The notes under the pieces were generated by a model, which did not search any database, was not told the origin of the DNA, and saw only the letters and a list, made by a program, of their open reading frames with translations. Both the position numbers and the translations under genes were made by a program. From contig CAKKOZ010000010.1 in NCBI GenBank assembly GCA_919901335.1, forward strand, positions 1-17,898: DNA of 17,898 nt, written 5' to 3'. This document shows positions 1 to 6,623 of this stretch, one piece after another; position 1 is the first letter of the stretch; each line of letters begins with the position of its first letter. Source of the DNA: Nitrospiria bacterium. Its GTDB lineage: Bacteria; Nitrospirota; Nitrospiria; JACQBZ01.

Positions 1-5
1 AAAAC

Positions 6-80
6 TGGAGCGGGCGGCGGGATTTGAACCCGCGACCAAGAGCTTGGGAAGCTCCTACGCTACCGCTGCGCTACGCCCGC
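6..80 (-). tRNA. tRNA-Gly (anticodon CCC), CCA encoded
   Basis: Read on the minus strand this folds into a full cloverleaf. The 7-bp acceptor stem is GCGGGCG/CGCCCGC, the D arm has a GCGC/GCGT stem with a GG-containing loop, and the anticodon stem GGAGC/GCTCT closes the 7-nt loop TTCCCAA, giving anticodon CCC. The T arm is GCGGG-TTCAAAT-CCCGC. The discriminator base is U73, the base preferred by bacterial glycyl-tRNA synthetase, and it is followed by an encoded CCA. The tRNA reads GGG glycine codons. It lies 33 nt downstream of the tyrS stop codon and appears to have its own promoter at 89-117. A T-run begins just after CCA, but the window ends there, so a terminator cannot be judged. Confidence 0.97.
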
Positions 81-88
81 ACATCTGC

Positions 89-117
89 AGTATGATACAA
101 ACGTCTTGCACTGTCAA
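89..117 (-). promoter_or_regulatory. Candidate sigma70 promoter for tRNA-Gly
   Basis: On the minus strand, TTGACA (117-112) is followed by a 17-bp spacer and CATACT (94-89), which matches TATAAT at 4 of 6 positions. The predicted start, near position 82, is almost at the tRNA 5' end at 80, so the leader would be very short. The -35 contains the TGA stop codon of tyrS (116-114). An alternative -10, TATCAT, is a better hexamer but leaves only a 14-bp spacer. Confidence 0.55.
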
Positions 118-1286
118 CTCGGCTTGCCCTTGCGCCTTAAGCGCCCGAATCGTGTCTTTCCAACACGGGTTTTATACGTTTTCCCCTTTTCCATCTCTCG
201 GTCTTCTGGAATGACAGCCCCCTCCACCTCAACGGCCCCCATGGAGATTAGCCTCCGGGCCTCGCTCCGGCTCTTGACCAGTCCCACACTAACAAGCGCC
301 GTGGCAAATGTACCTTGATCCGTCTCGAGGAGCGGGGCATCTTCAGGAAATTCACCCTTTGAATGCTTTTTCTCGAACCCTTCTGCCGCACGCTTCGCCG
401 CTTCCCTGGAATGGTAGCGCGCTACCAATTCGTCCGCCAGTTTCAGCTTCGCCTCCATGGGATGCATCGCTTGAATCGCCTTGAGGTCATGATCCGTCAG
501 CAGTTCATAGTAACGCAGCATGAGGGTGTCGGAGATCGACATGATCTTCCCGAACATCTCGGTGGGCGGATCTTCGAGCGCGATGGTGTTTCCGTAGCTC
601 TTGCTCATCTTCCGTATGCCATCGGTGCCTTCGAGCAGCGGCAGGGTCATCACAACCTGCTCTTCCTGCCCGTATCGCCGTTGCAGCGTCCGTCCCATCA
701 GAAGATTGAACTTCTGGTCGGTCCCGCCCAGTTCGACATCGGCCCGCAACTCCACCGAGTCGTATCCCTGAAGAAGCGGGTAATAGAATTCCAATATACT
801 GATATCTTTTTGCTCCTGATACCGCTTGGTGAAGTCGTCCCGTTCCAGCATCCGGGCGACGGTCATTTTGGATCCGAGACGCGCAAATTCGATCGGGCTC
901 ATCCGGCCCAGCCATTCGCTGTTAAACCGGACCTGTGTCCGCTTCCGATCCAAGACCTTGAACACCTGCCGCTCATAGGTCTTGGCATTCTCCCGAACGT
1001 CACCCTCCGTCAGCGGCTTGCGCGACTCCGTCACGCCGGAGGGATCTCCGATCATCCCCGTGAAGTCGCCAATCAGGAAGATCACCTCATGTCCCAGGTC
1101 CTGAAACTGTTTTAATTTGTGGAGCAGGACGGTGTGTCCCAGGTGCAGATCGGGCGCGGTCGGATCAAACCCGGCCTTCACCCTCAAGGGCCGTTTTTGG
1201 CTCAGTTTATCCATCAGCCCCTTCTCCTGGATCGTCTCGACGGCCCCGCGGAGAAGGAACTCCATCTGAAGCTCGGCTGATTTCAT
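114..1286 (-). CDS. tyrS: Tyrosyl-tRNA synthetase
   Basis: This class I aminoacyl-tRNA synthetase charges tRNA-Tyr with tyrosine in the cytoplasm. The 390-residue product has the HIGH-type signature HLGH (residues 48-51), the tyrosine and ATP pocket region around GFDPTAPDLHLGH, and KMSKS (226-230) in the context IRKMSKSYGN. A C-terminal S4-type RNA-binding domain lies at about 325-380. This is the roughly 400-residue TyrRS subgroup with no long insertion. I chose the ATG at 1286 because it overlaps the lpd stop as ATGA, which indicates translational coupling. The open frame continues upstream to 1613, but that extension lies wholly inside lpd, has no TyrRS similarity, and would put about 109 residues ahead of the normal N-terminus. 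It is the last protein gene of a gcvH-lpd-tyrS unit. Confidence 0.97.
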   Translation of the reverse strand: MKSAELQMEFLLRGAVETIQEKGLMDKLSQKRPLRVKAGFDPTAPDLHLGHTVLLHKLKQFQDLGHEVIFLIGDFTGMIGDPSGVTESRKPLTEGDVRENAKTYERQVFKVLDRKRTQVRFNSEWLGRMSPIEFARLGSKMTVARMLERDDFTKRYQEQKDISILEFYYPLLQGYDSVELRADVELGGTDQKFNLLMGRTLQRRYGQEEQVVMTLPLLEGTDGIRKMSKSYGNTIALEDPPTEMFGKIMSISDTLMLRYYELLTDHDLKAIQAMHPMEAKLKLADELVARYHSREAAKRAAEGFEKKHSKGEFPEDAPLLETDQGTFATALVSVGLVKSRSEARRLISMGAVEVEGAVIPEDREMEKGKTYKTRVGKTRFGRLRRKGKPS

Positions 1287-2698
1287 CCGGTTCCTTTTTT
1301 TCGAGGAAGATGGATCGCGGAACCGTAAACGTCCTCGGCCGCCTCCATCATCGCCTCCGAGAGGGTGGGATGCGCATGAATCATCTCGGCCATGTCCGAC
1401 GCCTTGGCGCCGAGCCGCATGGCGATCGCGGCCGCATGAATCAAATCGGATGCATGCGGACCGATGATATGAACCCCCAAGATCCGACCGCTTTCGGCCT
1501 CCGTGATTACTTTCACAAAACCGGCAATCTCGTCCATCGTATGGGCTCGCCCGAGCGCCCGGAAGGGATATCGTCCGACGCGGACCGGAAGCCCCTGCTC
1601 GGCCGCTTCCCATTCTTTAAGACCGACCGTCCCGATCTCGGGCATCGTGAAGATCCCGGCCGGGACGACATCGTAATTCATCGAGCGGCTCCCCGGCTCG
1701 GCGACGGCATTGGCCGCGGCAATCTTTCCTTCAGCCGACGCCACATGCGCCAGCATCATCCGTCCGACCGCGTCGCCGATGGCGTAGACACCGGACGCGC
1801 CCGTTTCCATCCGGTCATTGACGACAATCTCTCCGCGTTTTCCAAGCGCGACTCCGGCCTCTTCCAGCCCCAGTCCTTCCGTATTCATCTTCCGCCCGAT
1901 CGAAACCAAAAGCCGTTCGGCCACGATCGTCTGCCCATCGCTCAATGTGGCGACAAGTTGCGCGGGTTCGGGAACCACTTTCTCGACGCGCAGGCTCAGA
2001 TGGAGCGTGATCCCCCGCTTGGCCATCTCCCGGGCGATCAGCGATGAGACCTCTTCATCCTCGGTAGCCAGGGGACGGTTTTGCATCTCGACCATCGTCA
2101 CGGAGACACCCAGCGACCGATATAGAAAACCGAACTCGCAGCCCTCGATGCCGGCGCCGACGATGAGAAGGCTTTTGGGAAGAACACGAGGTTCAAGAGC
2201 CTCCTCGCTGGTGATCACCCGTTCGCCGTCGAACGGAAAGAGGGGCGGCTTGATCGGCCTGGAGCCGGTCGCCAGTATGATCCGGTCGGCTTCGAATCGA
2301 CCGGACTGGCCGCCGGCATCGGCCACCTCGACGGCCCGCGGCCCGATCAAGCGGCCGTGTCCCTTGATCAGCGACACGCCCCAGCTTTTCAGTAAGGCAT
2401 GAATGCCGCGAACTTGCATTTGGACGATCCGTTGTTTCCGCTCCAGCATCCGGGTAACGTCAAACGTCATCTCGCTCGTGATGCGAACGCCGAACTCTTC
2501 GGCGCGACGGAGCAGGCCGATCACCTCGGCGTTGAAGATCAGGGCCTTGCTGGGGATGCAGCCTTTGTTAAGACAGGTCCCGCCGACCTCCTGCGCCTCA
2601 ATCAAACTCACCCGCGCGCCGAGTTGGGCCGCCCGGATGGCGGCCACGTAACCGCCCGGTCCCGCGCCGATCACAATGATCCGTGGGGTTGATCCCAT
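1283..2698 (-). CDS. lpdA: Dihydrolipoyl dehydrogenase (E3 / L-protein)
   Basis: This FAD flavoenzyme reoxidises the dihydrolipoyl groups of 2-oxoacid dehydrogenase E2 or GcvH using NAD+. The 471 residues show every landmark of the family: an N-terminal FAD-binding GAGPGG, the redox disulfide in GGTCLNKGCIPSK, a second dinucleotide fold GAGIEGCEFG for NAD, a GDAVG flavin motif followed by LAHVASAEG, and the C-terminal HAHPTLSE segment that supplies the His-Glu dyad of the partner subunit. The length is normal. It starts 6 nt after the gcvH stop and ends in a 4-nt ATGA overlap with tyrS. Its position directly behind gcvH suggests that GcvH is one of its substrates. A shared E3 for other dehydrogenase complexes is equally possible, since no E1 or E2 gene is in the window. 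Confidence 0.95.
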   Translation of the reverse strand: MGSTPRIIVIGAGPGGYVAAIRAAQLGARVSLIEAQEVGGTCLNKGCIPSKALIFNAEVIGLLRRAEEFGVRITSEMTFDVTRMLERKQRIVQMQVRGIHALLKSWGVSLIKGHGRLIGPRAVEVADAGGQSGRFEADRIILATGSRPIKPPLFPFDGERVITSEEALEPRVLPKSLLIVGAGIEGCEFGFLYRSLGVSVTMVEMQNRPLATEDEEVSSLIAREMAKRGITLHLSLRVEKVVPEPAQLVATLSDGQTIVAERLLVSIGRKMNTEGLGLEEAGVALGKRGEIVVNDRMETGASGVYAIGDAVGRMMLAHVASAEGKIAAANAVAEPGSRSMNYDVVPAGIFTMPEIGTVGLKEWEAAEQGLPVRVGRYPFRALGRAHTMDEIAGFVKVITEAESGRILGVHIIGPHASDLIHAAAIAMRLGAKASDMAEMIHAHPTLSEAMMEAAEDVYGSAIHLPRKKGTG

Positions 2699-2704
2699 CG
2701 CCGG

Positions 2705-3091
2705 CTAATCCGCTTTCTCGCTCAGATAGGCCCCGTACTGCTTGGCATCCATGAGCGGCTTGACCTCCGACGGGTGGGTCATCTCAATCTTGACGATCCA
2801 TCCCTTACCATACGGATCCTGGTTGACAAGTTCCGGCTTGTCCCTGAGCTCCTCGTTGACCGCCAGGATTTTTCCGCTCACGGGCGTGTAGACTGCGGAC
2901 GTGGTTTTGGTGGATTCCACCTCGCCGATCTCCTGGCCGGAGCAAACTTCGGCGCCGACTTTCGGAAGCTCAATATACACAACATCCCCGAGCGCATCCT
3001 GCGCGAAATGCGTGATCCCCACGACCGCCGTCTGATTCTCCTGGCGGATCCATTCATGCTCGGTGTGATAACGCAACCCTTCCGGTATCAT
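2705..3091 (-). CDS. gcvH: Glycine cleavage system H protein
   Basis: This small lipoyl-carrier protein shuttles the aminomethyl group between the P and T proteins of glycine cleavage and hands dihydrolipoate to Lpd. The 128 residues begin with the typical RYHTEHEW, followed by VGITHFAQDALGDVVYIELP. The lipoylation site is Lys62 in GEVESTKTTSAVYTPVSG; ESTKTTS replaces the commoner ESVKAAS, but the lysine is intact. The length is that of a normal GcvH. A good ribosome site, GGAGG, sits 4 nt before the ATG at 3091. It is the first gene of the gcvH-lpd-tyrS unit and has a near-consensus promoter at 3125-3153. No gcvT or gcvP is in the window, so it may be one of several GcvH copies, or it may serve as a lipoate-relay protein. 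Confidence 0.95.
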   Translation of the reverse strand: MIPEGLRYHTEHEWIRQENQTAVVGITHFAQDALGDVVYIELPKVGAEVCSGQEIGEVESTKTTSAVYTPVSGKILAVNEELRDKPELVNQDPYGKGWIVKIEMTHPSEVKPLMDAKQYGAYLSEKAD

Positions 3092-3124
3092 GCGTCCTCC
3101 GTATTTGAAATAGCAACCTGCCTG

Positions 3125-3153
3125 ATATTAAATTACTGACGCCGTCTTGTCAA
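3125..3153 (-). promoter_or_regulatory. Sigma70-type promoter for gcvH-lpd-tyrS
   Basis: On the minus strand, TTGACA (3153-3148) is a perfect -35, followed by exactly 17 bp and TAATAT (3130-3125), which matches TATAAT at 4 of 6 positions. Initiation is predicted near 3118, giving a leader of about 27 nt that contains the gcvH ribosome site. The -35 includes the TGA stop of the upstream lipoprotein gene (3152-3150), so that gene ends inside the promoter. Confidence 0.7.
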
Positions 3154-4553
3154 GGGAGCGCTGGTTCCTGTTCGGCCTCAAAGAACAGCAGTCCCGCGCC
3201 CTGGAAGTCATTCAGGCGCGACGCGACCCGGCGATACGCCTCCATCGGAACCAAGGCCATCACCCGCTTCGAATCGCCGATCAGTTCGATCAGCCGATCC
3301 AGAAGCACGAGCGGGTTGTCCCGTCCCGGATCAAAGGACAACGCGATCCCGAAATAGTCAAACCCGTGCTGTTTTTCCTCCAGAAGATCAACCCCCGACC
3401 GGGCCAGGGCGATATGAGGCTGCGTGACGGCGGAGGGCGAAACAATGCGAACCCAGTCCAGATTAGGATAACGTCCGCGGACCGTTTTCATCACCTCCGC
3501 CAGTCGGCTTAGCACCTCACGGTTCTTCCAGCCGCTCCATTTCCAAAACAGCGGCGTCCCGGAAGATTCCGGCATGAGATCCGCTTTTCCACCCGCGAGG
3601 GAAGTCGTCACCATCCGCTCGGGCGTTATGGATTCCCCAAAATCCTGAAGGAAGCCGGCCTGCGCGGCCGGGCTGAAGCCCTCCCAGGCATCGATCAAAG
3701 GATTTTCATCCATCACGATGCCATCGGCGCCGGTGGCCGCCAGATCCAGATAGAACCGCCCCAGACGATCCAGGGTCGTCGGGTTGAACAGATCCAGGGC
3801 CGCGGTCGGAGCGAGCTTCTTTTTGACCGGGTCATACCGGAGGTCGCGTTCCTCTCCCGGTACTTTGAACCAGGGCAGATGGCGCGCGGGCAGCCGAACC
3901 CATATTTTAAACCCTTGCGCATGGGCCGCCTTCACGGCGCCATGGATACTTTCATTGATCACGGACGCCTGATCCGTCCTGAAATAAACCCCGTTGGCGC
4001 CGTACCCCGGAAGAACCACGGTGTGCACCCCTTCGAACGTGACGGCTTCCAAGACCTTCCCCCATCGCGCCGGCGCCGGGCCGGGATTTCCTGAAAAGAT
4101 GATGCCGACATGCCGCGTGAACGATCGCCGCGTCGTGCGCTCATGGAGGAGACCATCCAGAAAATCAATCCTCAGTACCGCCTCATCGCGGTGGGAAGAA
4201 TTCGGGAAATTCACCCGGAAGGATTGATACTCCTTCAACGCCCGCTCCAAGGCGTTGTCGGACTCGTAGGATTTTCCGATCATCCATTGCGCCTCCTCCA
4301 GGAACGCGGAACCCGGGAAACGGATGATCACGGACTGAAATTGCCGCACCGCCTTCTCATAGTCCCCCTCTTGATAGGCCTTCAGTCCTTCCTCGAAGGC
4401 GTCTCGCTGAACGGCCGGAATCGGAACGGGGCTGACGGCGGGCGCCCGAGGCCCGGCGCAGCCTGCGAGTCCCAGCGATACGACGAGGCCGATCCCGAGA
4501 AAACGATTGTATATCACGGATTTATTCATCGCGTTGTCAGAAGAAACCTTCAT
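3150..4553 (-). CDS. Lipoprotein: TPR-type repeats fused to a PgaB-like glycoside-hydrolase domain
   Basis: The 467-residue product has a lipoprotein signal peptide with lipobox LAGC, and Cys32 is the expected lipidated residue. Residues about 51-135 form TPR-like helices resembling BamD or the YbgF C-terminus (GLKAYQEGDYEKAVRQFQ, then ALKEYQSFRVNFP). Residues about 145-465 resemble the C-terminal hydrolase domain of PgaB (GH153-like): GVHTVVLPGYGANGVYF, then KIWVRLPARHLPW, then GADGIVMDEN with Asp282/Glu283 placed like the catalytic acidic pair, and a following FSP. By family this would act on a surface or periplasmic polysaccharide at a membrane face, but substrate and activity are inferred. 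I used the ATG at 4553 because it overlaps the upstream stop as ATGA. A second Met 8 residues on, just before the charged part of the signal peptide, is a realistic alternative start. Confidence 0.75.
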   Translation of the reverse strand: MKVSSDNAMNKSVIYNRFLGIGLVVSLGLAGCAGPRAPAVSPVPIPAVQRDAFEEGLKAYQEGDYEKAVRQFQSVIIRFPGSAFLEEAQWMIGKSYESDNALERALKEYQSFRVNFPNSSHRDEAVLRIDFLDGLLHERTTRRSFTRHVGIIFSGNPGPAPARWGKVLEAVTFEGVHTVVLPGYGANGVYFRTDQASVINESIHGAVKAAHAQGFKIWVRLPARHLPWFKVPGEERDLRYDPVKKKLAPTAALDLFNPTTLDRLGRFYLDLAATGADGIVMDENPLIDAWEGFSPAAQAGFLQDFGESITPERMVTTSLAGGKADLMPESSGTPLFWKWSGWKNREVLSRLAEVMKTVRGRYPNLDWVRIVSPSAVTQPHIALARSGVDLLEEKQHGFDYFGIALSFDPGRDNPLVLLDRLIELIGDSKRVMALVPMEAYRRVASRLNDFQGAGLLFFEAEQEPALP

Positions 4554-5995
4554 GAAATTTTAGCAACCCGATTGGCCAGCTCCACCGCGGACCGGGCCGA
4601 TTTAAGGGAGGCGACGGGACGTCGGCCCAGATCCGGCAGAAGATAGAGATTTTTGAGGGAGGTCAAATTGTAACAGGCCCCGTCTCGCATCACCGTCCGG
4701 GTCGCACGGACCTGCTCCGCCAGTTTCAGCGGAATCCGGGTGGCGGCCTCCGTCTCGCCCAGGTCATCGCCCAAAAGGGTCAGGGCGCCTTCGGAGAACG
4801 GCATCAGCCATGTCAGATGATCGGTGATGGGCTTTACCAGGGATTGAAGAACGTCCCGCCTTGGCCTATCGCTCTCCGGAATGTAACCGATCACCTGAAG
4901 GGCCCGCTGGCCTTTGGGAGCGGCCCATGGATCCTGCGCCGGGTTCACCTGCAGGTACAAAAAGTTATCGGCCATCGGGGGCCGCCCGTACGATTGCAAA
5001 AAAAGAAGATGATCTTTCATCGGCGATGGAAGCACCTTCTCCGCGATGCCGAAATAAAGGGTGAACTCCTTTCGCAACGGGGAACGGTCGGACGCCGACC
5101 GCCAGGGAAGGTTGAGGATCACGGACGTTCCATGAACGGTTTCGCCGTCAACGGTTCGAACCCCGTCCGGGCACCGGTGCCGAAGGAGGATTTCGGCCGC
5201 CTGCTGGCGATAGACGACGTCGCCGTGGTGCTCCTGGATGACTTTTACCAGCAACTCGGAAAGACGGGGGACCCCCCCGCTGATCGTGATCATCTCCCGC
5301 TGGATCAGGCCCAGCAGGTGGGTCAGATCCAGGCCGGTCGCCTTGTCCATCGTTTCCCCAACAAAGATCAACAGAAGCAGTTCCAGACCGCGCCGGATCT
5401 CGGGCGCCAGCCCGTGCCGGTTCAGGAAGGCCTCGGCGCGCTGCCGGCGAAGGGTCCGGACCGCGGAGGAATAACGCATCCGGTCCCGGAGCTCCTGGAT
5501 CCAGTCCCGCGCCGTTAGCGGATTCACACGCTGAGCCTGATGCATCCTCGGACGGATGATCTGCTCCCACTGTTCCATCTCCGACCAGAAGGCCTTTAAC
5601 TCCTGGACCTGATCCGGAAACTCCCGCTTGAGTTCCTCCAGAAGCTCGCCCGGCTCCGTGAAATAGTCCAGACGGTGATCCGGCAGGACGATCTGAAGCG
5701 GCGGTTGGGTTTTGCGAAACAGAAGGCCTTCGCGCTTGAGCATGGACAGCGACAGTCCCAGCTCGGTGAAGAGGCGGTCGTACAAGCCGTCCCGCTCAAA
5801 TCCCAGGAAGAGCGTCGGTCCTTTAATAAAGGTGTAACCGGATTTCGTGATTCGAAACGAGGCCCCGCCGGGCGTCGGCGATTCCTCAAGAACGATCACC
5901 TGCTTGCCCCGCTTGGCCAGCAACGCGGCGCAGAGGAGCCCTTCGAGGCCGGCGCCTATGACAATGACATCGTACCGTCTGGAGGTGTTCAGCAT
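4550..5995 (-). CDS. FAD-dependent amine oxidase / phytoene-desaturase-like oxidoreductase
   Basis: The 481-residue product opens with a classic Rossmann FAD site, VIVIGAGLEG (residues 11-19), ending in an acidic residue at VLEES (Glu38). A CrtI/CrtO-like segment follows: PGGASFRITKSGYTFIKGPTLFLGF. These mark the NAD(P)/FAD oxidoreductase superfamily that contains phytoene desaturases, carotenoid isomerases and related flavoenzymes. The substrate cannot be read from the sequence, and no carotenoid gene such as crtB is nearby, so I do not call a carotenoid enzyme. The usual C-terminal FAD motif is not obvious to me. The gene follows ndk by 12 nt without a clear ribosome site and overlaps the next gene by 4 nt (ATGA), so it is probably translated with the lipoprotein and may act in the same envelope pathway. 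Confidence 0.8.
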   Translation of the reverse strand: MLNTSRRYDVIVIGAGLEGLLCAALLAKRGKQVIVLEESPTPGGASFRITKSGYTFIKGPTLFLGFERDGLYDRLFTELGLSLSMLKREGLLFRKTQPPLQIVLPDHRLDYFTEPGELLEELKREFPDQVQELKAFWSEMEQWEQIIRPRMHQAQRVNPLTARDWIQELRDRMRYSSAVRTLRRQRAEAFLNRHGLAPEIRRGLELLLLIFVGETMDKATGLDLTHLLGLIQREMITISGGVPRLSELLVKVIQEHHGDVVYRQQAAEILLRHRCPDGVRTVDGETVHGTSVILNLPWRSASDRSPLRKEFTLYFGIAEKVLPSPMKDHLLFLQSYGRPPMADNFLYLQVNPAQDPWAAPKGQRALQVIGYIPESDRPRRDVLQSLVKPITDHLTWLMPFSEGALTLLGDDLGETEAATRIPLKLAEQVRATRTVMRDGACYNLTSLKNLYLLPDLGRRPVASLKSARSAVELANRVAKIS

Positions 5996-6007
5996 GATGG
6001 ACTTGGA

Positions 6008-6427
6008 TCAGGGCTGGAGTTCAAGGCCGCTGAAGAAATAGCCTATCTCAAACTGGGCCGATTCACGGGAATCCGATCCATGAATCACGTTGTGTTCGAT
6101 ATCGGTCCCGAATTCCTGCCGGAGCGTTCCCTTTACGGCCTCTTTCGGATTGGTTGCCCCCATCAGATCACGGTGGCGCTTGATGACATCCTCACCCTCG
6201 AGCACCAGAACCACCATCGGCCCACCGGCCATGAAACTCGCTAGGCTGTCGAAGAAGGGGCGCTGTTTATGGACATAATAGAAACCTTCCGCCTGAGACT
6301 TCGTCAACTTGATCCTCTTTATCGCCAGGATCTTGAACCCCTGATGCTCATACCGCTTGATGATTTCGCCCGTCAGATGACGCGAAACCGCGTCCGGTTT
6401 GATGATCGCCAATGTCCGTTCAATCAC
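6008..6427 (-). CDS. ndk: Nucleoside diphosphate kinase
   Basis: This cytoplasmic enzyme transfers the gamma-phosphate from ATP to nucleoside diphosphates through a phosphohistidine. The 139 residues have the family N-terminus ERTLAIIKPDAV, the ATN(P)KEAVKGTLRQ segment, and the active-site His116 in NVIHGSDS, followed by SAQFEIGYFF. The length is typical. The start is GTG at 6427: the strong ribosome site AGGAAGGAGT (6443-6434) lies 6 nt upstream, and the family N-terminus begins right there. An in-frame ATG at 6640 would add 71 unrelated residues and is rejected. The predicted 5' leader of about 126 nt carries two abutting hairpins (6451-6491). It is the first gene of a unit continuing into the FAD oxidoreductase and the lipoprotein. 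Confidence 0.97.
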   Translation of the reverse strand: MIERTLAIIKPDAVSRHLTGEIIKRYEHQGFKILAIKRIKLTKSQAEGFYYVHKQRPFFDSLASFMAGGPMVVLVLEGEDVIKRHRDLMGATNPKEAVKGTLRQEFGTDIEHNVIHGSDSRESAQFEIGYFFSGLELQP

Positions 6428-6450
6428 GTAATGACTCCTTCCTAATTGTA

Positions 6451-6491
6451 GGGGCTCACGTCGCCCCCTCCGCTGGCAAAGCCAGACGGAG
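6451..6491 (-). promoter_or_regulatory. Two abutting hairpins in the ndk leader
   Basis: The first hairpin (6468-6491) has 10 base pairs with one bulged base and an AAA-sized loop: CTCCG-CTGGC pairs with GCCAG-A-CGGAG. The second (6451-6467) has a 5-bp GGGGC/GCCCC stem with a 7-nt loop and begins at the very next base, so the helices could stack. Both lie between the predicted ndk start near 6553 and the ribosome site at 6443-6434, which stays outside the stems. It may be a leader RNA structure or a small palindromic repeat. No U-run follows, so it does not look like a simple terminator. Confidence 0.5.
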
Positions 6492-6559
6492 CCTCCCCCT
6501 CTCGCTCGCCGTGCTCGCTGAATAGATTTCCACGGATCGACGAAGCTGAAAACGGTGCT

Positions 6560-6588
6560 ATTGTAATAAACTACCCTCGGAATTGCAA
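6560..6588 (-). promoter_or_regulatory. Candidate sigma70 promoter for ndk
   Basis: On the minus strand, TTGCAA (6588-6583; 4 of 6 matches to TTGACA) is followed by a 17-bp spacer and TACAAT (6565-6560; 5 of 6 matches to TATAAT). Initiation is predicted near 6553. The -35 lies in the 10-bp palindrome AATTGCAATT (6581-6590), and the promoter faces away from the one serving the M14 gene. Confidence 0.55.
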
Positions 6589-6606
6589 TTGCTTTGTCCC
6601 GCTTCC

Positions 6607-6615
6607 TGTGATAAT
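6607..6615 (+). promoter_or_regulatory. Candidate extended -10 promoter for the M14 peptidase gene
   Basis: TGTGATAAT matches the extended -10 form TGnTATAAT with one mismatch. No good -35 is present at 17 bp; TTGCTT at 15 bp is the nearest. Initiation would fall near 6622, only about 2 nt before the ATG at 6624. No Shine-Dalgarno sequence is visible before that ATG, so a nearly leaderless transcript is implied. Confidence 0.4.
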
Positions 6616-6623
6616 TTGACGGC

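Noticed and set aside
363..1115. Plus-strand 250-codon ORF opposite tyrS
   Set aside because: It is antisense to a clearly conserved gene, has no ribosome site or family, and long antisense frames are expected in GC-rich coding DNA.
114..1613. A 499-residue tyrS frame with a 109-residue N-terminal extension
   Set aside because: The extension lies inside lpd in another frame, has no TyrRS similarity, and the family N-terminus starts at the ATG at 1286 that forms the ATGA overlap.
4550..5995. A carotenoid biosynthesis locus
   Set aside because: Only a CrtI-like fold is visible; no crtB, crtE or other carotenoid gene lies near, so the pathway cannot be claimed.
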